From: an uncultured Lachnospiraceae bacterium
GTDB lineage: Bacteria; Bacillota_A; Clostridia; Lachnospirales; Lachnospiraceae
Length of the DNA: 7,858 nt
Assembly: GCA_900553635.1 (NCBI GenBank)
Contig: USDU01000119.1
Coordinates: 1-7,858, forward strand
Direction of reading: 5' to 3'
Part shown: piece by piece, positions 1 through 5,698 of the stretch
Position numbering within the stretch: the first letter of the stretch is position 1
How the letters are laid out: every line of letters begins with the position of its first letter
Translations under genes and position numbers: made by a program
The notes under the pieces: generated by a model
What the model saw: only the letters and a program-made list of their open reading frames with translations
What the model was told of the DNA's origin: nothing
The model's database searches: none

Positions 1-138
1 GGACTTGCGGTATCCTTTTTCCTGATCCGGTGCTACAACGGAACCCGTGGAAGCTGGAAAGGCAAATGGTTTTTCTATCTGGTGTATCCGGTGCATCTGC
101 TTGTCCTGTATGGTATTTCAAGACTGGTGTTCGGGTAA
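1..138 (+). CDS. TraX family membrane protein, C-terminal end only
   Basis: Frame 1 is open from the window edge to the TAA at 136-138 and gives the last 45 residues of a protein. It holds a hydrophobic stretch (GLAVSFFLI), a short polar loop with YNGTRGSWKGK, and a final membrane helix containing WFFYLVYPVHLLVLYGI. The YNG-x-RG loop followed by W-F-F-Y-x-x-Y-P-x-H-L-L is the typical ending of the TraX family (named after the F-plasmid pilin acetylase), which is common as a chromosomal membrane protein of unclear role in Clostridia. The start lies outside the window. It ends 29 bases before the next start codon and has no visible link to cobalamin synthesis. The family call rests on the C-terminal motif alone; it could be another acyltransferase-like membrane protein. 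Confidence 0.7.
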   Translation, partial: GLAVSFFLIRCYNGTRGSWKGKWFFYLVYPVHLLVLYGISRLVFG

Positions 139-153
139 TCCGGATTTTTGATA

Positions 154-161
154 AAGAGGAG
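154..161 (+). promoter_or_regulatory. Ribosome binding site for the tatD-like start
   Basis: AAGAGGAG sits 6 bases before the ATG at 168. It settles the start of the chimeric tatD ORF: the same frame is open further upstream to 30, but that part overlaps the traX-like tail and has no comparable site. Confidence 0.7.
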
Positions 162-326
162 ATTACAATGATTTTTGATACCCATGCCCATTATGATGAT
201 GAGGCATTTAATGAGGACCGGGATGCGGTCTTAAGGAGTCTTGCGGAACACGGCATTGAGGCCGTGGTAAACGTGGGTGCCAGCATCCAGACAACGAAAA
301 ATACACTGGAGCTGATGAAAAAGTAT

Positions 327-455
327 GACCGCGCGGAAAGCTGCGCTACGGTCATCAGCTGCGTGGGTATGAAGGACGAATATATCGGATCCCTGGATCC
401 GGAGAGAACATACAGTTACTTTACAACCGTCATCATCAAGAGAGAGAAGAGGTAA
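327..455 (+). pseudogene. cobI: cbiL/cobI remnant: C-terminal end of precorrin-2 C20-methyltransferase
   Basis: The last ~42 residues of the chimeric ORF look like the tail of CbiL/CobI. There is a strand resembling A-x-V-I-S-C-V-G-M with a DE pair after it, a short acidic loop (GSLDPERT), and the terminal strand YFTTVIIK, which corresponds to the YFSTI-V-K ending of known CbiL proteins. CbiL methylates C20 of (cobalt-)precorrin-2 using S-adenosylmethionine. Its usual length is about 230-240 residues, so roughly 190 N-terminal residues, including the SAM-binding GxGPGD loop, are absent. The position directly before cobM is where a cbiL would be expected in such operons, which supports the call. 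The left boundary is approximate because the KKYD residues could belong to either parent. Confidence 0.65.
448..452 (+). promoter_or_regulatory. Ribosome binding site of cobM
   Basis: AGAGG lies 7 bases before the ATG at 460 and is embedded in the last codons of the preceding ORF. This suggests that translation of cobM is coupled to the upstream reading frame. Confidence 0.6.
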
Positions 456-459
456 AACA

Positions 460-1215
460 ATGGTATCATTTATCGGAGCAGGCCCGGGAGATCCGGAGCT
501 TCTGACAATTAAGGGAAAGAAACTGATCGACAGCGCGGATATTATCATTTACGCAGGTTCTCTGGTAAACCCCAAGGTGCTGGCGGACGCCAAGGAGGGC
601 GCGCAGATCTATAACAGCGCCACCATGACCCTGGAAGAGGTCCTGGCTGTCATGAAGGACGGCGAAGCTAAGGGCCTGAAGGTGGTCCGTGTACATACCG
701 GCGACCCGGCTATCTTCGGCGCGCACCGGGAGCAGATGGACGCTCTCGATCGCATGGGTATCGAGTATGAGGTCATTCCGGGGGTCAGCTCTTTCCTGGC
801 GACTGCGGCAGCCCTGAAGAAGGAATACACGCTGCCGGGTGTGAGCCAGACGGTGATCCTGACCCGCATGGAGGGCAGAACGCCCATGCCGGAGGGGGAA
901 AAGCTTCAGGATCTGGCCAGACATCACGCCACCATGATCATTTTCCTGAGCATCGGTATGATGGATGAGCTGTCCGCAACCCTTCGGAAAGAATATCGTC
1001 CGGATACACCTGTGGCAGTTGTATACAAGGCAAGCTGGCCGGAACAGAAGATTGTAAGAGGAACCCTGTTGGACATTGCAGAGAAGGTAAAGGCAGCAGG
1101 CATCACCAAGACTGCGCTGACTGTAGTAGGAGATTTCCTGGGAGATGATTATGAGCTGTCTAGGCTTTATGACAAGACCTTTACCCATGAGTTCCGGAAG
1201 GGAGTCGAAGCGTAA
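460..1215 (+). CDS. cobM: (Cobalt-)precorrin-4 C11-methyltransferase
   Basis: This cytosolic SAM-dependent methyltransferase (CobM/CbiF) methylates C11 of (cobalt-)precorrin-4 in corrin ring synthesis. The 251 residues are a full family length. The N-terminal glycine loop is FIGAGPGDPELLT (residues 4-16). A second SAM-contact segment, VRVHTGDPAIFGA, is at 76-88, and PGVSSFLATAA is at 107-117. The RTPMPEGE segment (140-147) is characteristic of C11-methyltransferases as opposed to the other corrin methyltransferases. The YKASWPEQKIVRGTL and LTVVGDFLG blocks close the C-terminal domain. It starts 4 bases after the chimeric ORF, with a ribosome binding site at 448-452, and its TAA overlaps the hemA ATG by one base (TAATG). 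In an anaerobe the substrate would be the cobalt form (CbiF); that is inferred from taxon, not from the protein itself. Confidence 0.95.
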   Translation: MVSFIGAGPGDPELLTIKGKKLIDSADIIIYAGSLVNPKVLADAKEGAQIYNSATMTLEEVLAVMKDGEAKGLKVVRVHTGDPAIFGAHREQMDALDRMGIEYEVIPGVSSFLATAAALKKEYTLPGVSQTVILTRMEGRTPMPEGEKLQDLARHHATMIIFLSIGMMDELSATLRKEYRPDTPVAVVYKASWPEQKIVRGTLLDIAEKVKAAGITKTALTVVGDFLGDDYELSRLYDKTFTHEFRKGVEA

Positions 1216-2417
1216 TGAGCATCCGGCTTATCAGCATCAGCCATAAGACGGCGCCGCTGGAGGTTCGGGAGCTTTTCGCCTTTACCAAAGAGAAGCAGGC
1301 GGAGCTTGAGAAAATCCTCATAGACGAGGGCGGCGCGGCAGAGAGCGTCATTATCGCTACCTGCAACCGGACAGAGATTTATACCTATTTTGATAAAAAC
1401 CAGGATAAGAAGAAAAACGTATTTACCAGGCTGCAGGAGCTGATTCTCCGGGAATCCGGAGCGGCAGCCGTGAAAGAGGACGTATCCGATTATCTGCGCT
1501 TCTATCAGGACAGAAAAGCGGTCAATCACCTGTTTTCCGTGACAGCGGGACTGGATTCCATGGTGGTGGGCGAGGATCAGATTCTCGGCCAGGTAAAGCA
1601 TGCGCATGCGCTGGCACAGGAGGCGGGCAACAGCGGCAAATACCTGAATACCCTGTTCCGCTATGCCGTGACCTGTTCCAAGAAGATTAAGACAGATACG
1701 GATTTGTCGAAGACCTCGGTATCTACGGCGACCCTGGCGGTCAAGGCAGCGGAAGAAGCCTTTGGCGGAAGCCTGGCAGGTAAAAATGTTATGGTTATCG
1801 GCGGTACCGGTCAGATCGGCGGTATCGTACTGAAGAATCTGTACAGCCTGAAGGGCTTAAATATCTACAGCACCATCCGCAATGTAACGATGACCCACGA
1901 CGCCCATATCAAGAGCGAATCCAATACCCTAATTGATTATAAGGAGCGCTACGATTACATCAACGCCATGGATGTGGTTATCAGCGCTACGGCCAGCCCC
2001 CATTATACGCTGACCGGCACGAAGGTGAAGGAGCACATGACGACGGATAAGCCCCGTGTTTTCGTGGATCTGGCGGTTCCGGTGGACATCGAGGAGACCA
2101 TCGCCGAGTTCCCCCACACCTTCTTTTATAATATGGACGACCTTGAAGAGTTAGCGGAGACTAACAACCGGGCCAAGAAGGAAGCAGTCTGTCAGGCGGG
2201 TGAGATTCTGGAAGAGTTTGAAGAGGATTTCATGCGCTGGATGATTTTTCAGCAGGCGGTACCCCGGATGCAGGAGGTCAAGCACTGGATGGAAGAGGAA
2301 GCGAAGAAAAAGGGCTTCGGCAAGGCCATTGACAAGCTGTTTTACCGAATCCGGGAGAATGCGAGCCCGGAGGAGCTGGAGGCATTTGTGGAGAATCTGC
2401 GGGAGTCGGAGAAATAA
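1215..2417 (+). CDS. hemA: Glutamyl-tRNA reductase
   Basis: HemA reduces glutamyl-tRNA(Glu) with NADPH to glutamate-1-semialdehyde, the committed step of C5-route tetrapyrrole synthesis. The product is 400 residues, close to the usual ~420. The N-terminal catalytic domain has SISHKTAPLEVRE (7-19) and the active-site cysteine in ATCNRTEIY (C50). The family signature around H105 to Q127 (HLFSVTAGLDSMVVGEDQI) is intact. A Rossmann domain starts at 191 (VMVIGGTGQIGG), where most HemA proteins have GAGEMG, and the usual NRT motif after the next strand is replaced by STIRN. The segment VVISATASPH (254-263), the DLAVP motif (285-289), YNMDDL (305-310) and the helical dimerisation tail (about 320-400) follow. 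A possible ribosome binding site, AAGGGAG (1198-1204), lies 10 bases upstream inside cobM. Its place inside a corrin operon suggests it feeds B12 synthesis. No partner hemL or hemB is present in the window. Confidence 0.94.
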   Translation: MSIRLISISHKTAPLEVRELFAFTKEKQAELEKILIDEGGAAESVIIATCNRTEIYTYFDKNQDKKKNVFTRLQELILRESGAAAVKEDVSDYLRFYQDRKAVNHLFSVTAGLDSMVVGEDQILGQVKHAHALAQEAGNSGKYLNTLFRYAVTCSKKIKTDTDLSKTSVSTATLAVKAAEEAFGGSLAGKNVMVIGGTGQIGGIVLKNLYSLKGLNIYSTIRNVTMTHDAHIKSESNTLIDYKERYDYINAMDVVISATASPHYTLTGTKVKEHMTTDKPRVFVDLAVPVDIEETIAEFPHTFFYNMDDLEELAETNNRAKKEAVCQAGEILEEFEEDFMRWMIFQQAVPRMQEVKHWMEEEAKKKGFGKAIDKLFYRIRENASPEELEAFVENLRESEK

Positions 2418-2472
2418 GCAGATATCAGCGGGATTCCGGAAAAGGAGCCCGACAGAGTTTCAGATAGAAAAT

Positions 2473-2476
2473 GGAG
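2473..2476 (+). promoter_or_regulatory. Ribosome binding site that decides the cobJ start
   Basis: GGAG lies 6 bases before the ATG at 2483. The in-frame ATG at 2471 overlaps this site and has only an AAAGGAG (2441-2447) that is too far upstream (23 bases), so 2483 is the better start. Confidence 0.55.
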
Positions 2477-2482
2477 AATACA

Positions 2483-3217
2483 ATGGGAAAATTATACGTG
2501 GTGGGCTTCGGCCCCGGCGGTTATGAGCATATGACCGCCAAATGTATCGACGTTATCAACAATGCGGATATTATCACCGGTTATACCACCTATGTGGAGA
2601 TGTTAAAGGAGTTCTTCCCGGATAAGAATTATCTGGCGACTCCCATGATGCAGGAAGTGAAGCGCTGCCGGATGGCGGTGGAAGAAGCCATGAAGGATCA
2701 GACCGTGGCCATGGTCAGTTCCGGCGACAGCGGCATCTACGGCATGGCGGGCATCATTTACCAGGTGGCAGAGGAAATGAATGCGGACATCGAGATTGAG
2801 ACCGTACCGGGCGTGACCGCAGCCAGTGCGGCGGCTTCTGTGCTGGGCGCGCCGCTGATGCATGATTTCGCTGTGATCAGTCTGAGCGATCTGATGACTC
2901 CGCTGGATCTGATTATGAAGCGTGTGGACTGCGCGGGTCAGGGCGATATGATCGTCTGCCTGTATAATCCCAAGAGCAAAAAGCGTACCGGCTATGTGGA
3001 GCAGGCAGCGGAAATCCTGATGCGCTACCGGCAGCCGGAAACTCCTGTGGGTATCGTGCGTCACGCGGGACGCAAAGAGGAGAGCAAGCAGATTACAACT
3101 TTAGCGGAGCTTAAAAACGCGGAGATTGATATGTTCAGCGTAGTCATCATTGGAAACTCGCAGACCTATGTAAGCAGTGGTAGAATGATCACCCCCAGAG
3201 GCTACGCGTTAAAGTAA
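2483..3217 (+). CDS. cobJ: (Cobalt-)precorrin-3B C17-methyltransferase
   Basis: CobJ/CbiH methylates C17 and drives ring contraction of the corrin macrocycle, using SAM in the cytosol. Counting from the ATG at 2483 the protein has 244 residues, a normal length for the single-domain form; it is not fused to CbiG or another domain. Visible motifs are VVGFGPGG near the N-terminus (6-13), SSGDSGIYGMAG (79-90), VPGVTAASAAAS (108-119), the CobJ-typical ISLSDLMTP (132-140), and YNPKSKKR (161-168). The final part has GIVRHAGR and VVIIGNSQTY. A start at 2471 would add only MENT before the first strand and is less well placed relative to the ribosome binding site. The gene follows hemA after 65 bases and precedes the hemC fusion by 66 bases. 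Confidence 0.95.
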   Translation: MGKLYVVGFGPGGYEHMTAKCIDVINNADIITGYTTYVEMLKEFFPDKNYLATPMMQEVKRCRMAVEEAMKDQTVAMVSSGDSGIYGMAGIIYQVAEEMNADIEIETVPGVTAASAAASVLGAPLMHDFAVISLSDLMTPLDLIMKRVDCAGQGDMIVCLYNPKSKKRTGYVEQAAEILMRYRQPETPVGIVRHAGRKEESKQITTLAELKNAEIDMFSVVIIGNSQTYVSSGRMITPRGYALK

Positions 3218-3272
3218 GGCCCGCAACCGAGATAGAACGAAGTGAAATCGAGGTCAGCGCTCATGGAAATAC

Positions 3273-3277
3273 AGGAG
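3273..3277 (+). promoter_or_regulatory. Ribosome binding site of the hemC fusion
   Basis: AGGAG lies 6 bases before the ATG at 3284 and supports that start. The codon begins the MKIRIGTRKS sequence expected at the true N-terminus of hydroxymethylbilane synthase. Confidence 0.75.
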
Positions 3278-3283
3278 TAAATT

Positions 3284-5698
3284 ATGAAGATTCGAATCGG
3301 TACAAGAAAAAGCAAACTGGCTCTGGTACAGACCGATCTGGTGCGGCGGCGCATTGAAGCGGCTTTCCCGGAGGCGGAGATAGAAATCGTGGAAATGTCT
3401 ACGAAGGGCGACGAGATTCTGGATAAATCGTTGACCTCTTTTGGAGGCAAGGGCGTTTTTACCCGGGAACTGGAGGAGGCTCTGCTAAAGGAAGAGGTGG
3501 ATCTGGCCGTTCACAGCGCCAAGGATATGCCTATGGAATTCCCGAAGGGTCTCTACATCGGCGCAGTCCTGGAGCGGGCCAATGTTCACGACGTGCTGGT
3601 GACCACCACAGGCGTGAAAGCGCGGGAGCTGGCGCCGGGCAGTATCGTGGGAACCAGCTCTCTCCGGCGGGAATTGCAGATCAAAGAGCTGAATCCCACG
3701 GTACGGATCCGGATGCTGCGCGGCAATGTGCAGACCCGGATTCGGAAGCTGAAAGAGGGTCAGTATGACGCGATTCTTCTGGCGGCGGCAGGTCTGGAAC
3801 GGCTGGGGCTGGACAAAGAAGAAGGGATCCGGTTGGAATATCTGGACACGGACAGCTTTCTTCCGGCGGCCGGGCAGGGCATTCTGGCCGTTGAGGCGAA
3901 AAAGGGACGCTTTACGGAAGTATTAAAGTCCATTCACTGTGAGGAGGCGGCGCTGGAGCTTGAGGCGGAGCGCAGCTTCCTGGCGGCTATCGGCGGAAGC
4001 TGTAATGCCCCGGCGGCGGGACTGTGCGTCCCGGCAGCGCAATCCCTGAAAATGAAGGTATTGTACGCACCGGAGGGAACAACCGAGCTTCGGAAAGCCG
4101 AGGCTATCGTGGATTTGACTGAAGCAGGCAGCCAGGAAGAGAAGCTTTCCAAAGCGCGCATGTTAGGCGAAAACCTGGCAGGCGAAGTGAAGCGGGGCAA
4201 GGTCTGGCTTTTGGGCGCAGGCCCCGGCGATATGGGACTGCTGACACAGAAAGCCCTCTGGTGCATTCGTCACGCGGACGTTCTGGTCTATGATAATCTG
4301 GCAAGCGGCGCCATTTTAAATGAGGCAAGAGAGGACGCGGAGCTTATCTACGCGGGCAAGCGCGCAGACAAGCATCATTTACGCCAGTGGGAGACCAATG
4401 CTCTTCTGGTGGAAAAGGCCCTGGAGGGCAAAAATGTGGCCCGGGTCAAGGGCGGCGATCCCTTTATCTTTGGCCGCGGTGGCGAGGAAGCTCAGGAGCT
4501 TTTAAAGGCTGGCGTGGAGTTTGAGATCATTCCGGGCGTGTCTTCTTCCTACGCGGCTCCGGCTTACGCGGGCATTCCGGTGACGCACCGGGACTTTGCG
4601 TCCTCCTTCCATGTGATTACGGGACATGAGAGCGCGGACAAGACCGGTCTGGCGCTGGATTACGCGACCCTGGCGAAAGAGGAAGGTACGCTGGTATTTT
4701 TGATGGGCCTGAAAAATCTGCCCCATATCGCGGAAGAACTGATTACCCATGGAAAGGATCCGAAGACACCGGCGGCTGTAGTGCAGGCGGGAACAACGGC
4801 CAGACAGCAGGTGGTAATAGGCGTGTTGGAATCCATCGCGGAGACGGCGAAGACAGCGGGTATTCAGACCCCGGCCATTACGGTGGTGGGCGATGTGGTG
4901 ACCTTGCAGAGACAGCTTTCCTGGCTGGGCGGCAAGCCCCTTTTTGGAAAACGGGTACTGCTGACCGGTACGAAGCCCATGTGTGAAAAGCAGCGGGAGG
5001 TTCTTGCGGCAGACGGCGCGGAGGCGATTCCATTCAGTCTGATTTACACGAAGAAGCTGAGCACTCCGGCGACGGAGCAGGCATTTACAGAGATAAAGAA
5101 TTACAGCTGGGTGGTGCTGACCAGCAGCAACGGCGTGCAGTTCTTCTTGGATGAACTGAAAGAGCGTCGGATGGATATTCGAAGTCTCGCAGGTCTTAAA
5201 TTTGCGGTCATTGGTGCAGGCACGAAGGCTGCCCTGGAGGCGGCAGGTATTTATGCGGACTTTGTGCCCGGCCGGTATTCCAGCAGGGATCTGGCCGCGG
5301 AGTGGATTCCGGGGCTGACAGCGGCGGATAAAGTGCTGCTTTTACGCGCGGAGGAGGCTTCTTCAGAGCTTACAGAGACGTTGGAGGCGGCAGGCGTTCC
5401 TTATACGGACACAGCCCTCTATCACACTGCCCGGGACGGACGCAAGGCCGAAGAACTGAACCGTATCCTGCCGGAAATGGATTATATTACCTTCGCCAGC
5501 GCATCGGCGGTCAAGGCCTTTGCGGCTATGGCAGAGAACCCGGGGGACATGACGGCAAAGGCTGTCTGCATCGGTCCGATGACAGAAAAAGCGGCAGTGC
5601 AGGCGGGCATTCCGGTGTATGCAAGCGCAGTGGTTTACACAGCGGAGGGGATACGGGATGTGCTCAGAAAAGATAATTTGAAAGGGAAAGCGAATTGA
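3284..5698 (+). CDS. hemC: Trifunctional HemC-CobA-HemD: porphobilinogen deaminase, uroporphyrinogen-III methyltransferase and uroporphyrinogen-III synthase
   Basis: One 804-residue ORF carries three enzymes in order. Residues 1-303 are hydroxymethylbilane synthase: RIGTRKSKLAL at 4-14, the catalytic aspartate in HSAKDMP (D81), LRGNVQTR (145-152), and the dipyrromethane-cofactor cysteine in GGSCNAP (C240). Residues about 306-545 are uroporphyrinogen-III C-methyltransferase (SUMT/CobA): VWLLGAGPGD (307-316), YDNL, RVKGGDPFIFGRGGEE (387-402), IIPGVSSSYAAPAYAGIPVTHRD (415-437) and TPAITVVGDVV (529-539). Residues about 553-795 are uroporphyrinogen-III synthase: FGKRVLLTG, SWVVLTSSNGVQFF (608-621), AVIGAGTKAAL, and ITFASASAVKAF with IGPMTEKA (735-770). 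Together they convert porphobilinogen to precorrin-2. No frameshift or internal stop is seen, and the linkers are short. HemD-CobA and CobA-HemD fusions are well known in Clostridia; the three-part form is less common. The stop TGA overlaps the TTG start of cobD. The key residues of the first two domains are intact, so activity is expected. Confidence 0.95.
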   Translation: MKIRIGTRKSKLALVQTDLVRRRIEAAFPEAEIEIVEMSTKGDEILDKSLTSFGGKGVFTRELEEALLKEEVDLAVHSAKDMPMEFPKGLYIGAVLERANVHDVLVTTTGVKARELAPGSIVGTSSLRRELQIKELNPTVRIRMLRGNVQTRIRKLKEGQYDAILLAAAGLERLGLDKEEGIRLEYLDTDSFLPAAGQGILAVEAKKGRFTEVLKSIHCEEAALELEAERSFLAAIGGSCNAPAAGLCVPAAQSLKMKVLYAPEGTTELRKAEAIVDLTEAGSQEEKLSKARMLGENLAGEVKRGKVWLLGAGPGDMGLLTQKALWCIRHADVLVYDNLASGAILNEAREDAELIYAGKRADKHHLRQWETNALLVEKALEGKNVARVKGGDPFIFGRGGEEAQELLKAGVEFEIIPGVSSSYAAPAYAGIPVTHRDFASSFHVITGHESADKTGLALDYATLAKEEGTLVFLMGLKNLPHIAEELITHGKDPKTPAAVVQAGTTARQQVVIGVLESIAETAKTAGIQTPAITVVGDVVTLQRQLSWLGGKPLFGKRVLLTGTKPMCEKQREVLAADGAEAIPFSLIYTKKLSTPATEQAFTEIKNYSWVVLTSSNGVQFFLDELKERRMDIRSLAGLKFAVIGAGTKAALEAAGIYADFVPGRYSSRDLAAEWIPGLTAADKVLLLRAEEASSELTETLEAAGVPYTDTALYHTARDGRKAEELNRILPEMDYITFASASAVKAFAAMAENPGDMTAKAVCIGPMTEKAAVQAGIPVYASAVVYTAEGIRDVLRKDNLKGKAN
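5681..5687 (+). promoter_or_regulatory. Ribosome binding site supporting the TTG start of cobD
   Basis: AAAGGGA inside the last codons of the hemC fusion lies 7 bases before the TTG at 5695. No in-frame ATG or GTG further in has a comparable site before the conserved HGGD motif. Confidence 0.5.

Larger units (their letters stand above)
168..455 (+). pseudogene. Chimeric ORF: TatD hydrolase N-terminus joined in frame to CbiL C-terminus
   Basis: This ORF encodes 95 residues. Residues 1-54 match the start of TatD-family metal-dependent hydrolases. MIFDTHAHYDDEAF carries the first metal-binding pair (H6, H8), followed by the DRDAVLRSL helix, the EAVVNVGAS strand and a TLELMKKYD helix. A normal TatD (about 255 residues) would continue with a VGVHP motif and further metal ligands, and none of these is present. 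From about residue 54 the sequence instead ends like a precorrin-2 C20-methyltransferase (SCVGMKDEYIG, then YSYFTTVIIK). It therefore lacks most of both parents and cannot be an active TatD nuclease or methyltransferase. The N-terminal start is normal, with a good ribosome binding site. The ORF ends 4 bases before cobM and its last codons contain the cobM ribosome binding site. Both parent assignments come from recognised motifs. Whether the join is biological or an assembly artefact cannot be decided from the window. Confidence 0.75.

Noticed and set aside
30..167. Upstream extension of the tatD-like frame
   Set aside because: It overlaps the traX-like tail in another frame, gives a non-TatD sequence, and the ATG at 168 has a clear ribosome binding site and the correct TatD start (MIFDTHAH).
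1..460. Cobalamin riboswitch or operon promoter ahead of cobM
   Set aside because: The region is coding almost throughout and no B12-box-like element or convincing -35/-10 pair was found.
466..1188. Long antisense ORF (240 codons) opposite cobM
   Set aside because: Its protein is rich in Cys, His, Arg and Gln with no recognisable motif, has no good ribosome binding site, and lies entirely across a clear CobM gene. It is a shadow of GC-rich coding sequence.
2471..2482. Earlier ATG for cobJ adding MENT
   Set aside because: The codon overlaps the likely ribosome binding site of the ATG at 2483 and the added residues precede the conserved first strand.
2418..2482. Terminator or small gene between hemA and cobJ
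   Set aside because: GGATTCCGG is only a short near-palindrome with no stem of useful length and no T run, and no ORF with a start and ribosome binding site fits in the gap.
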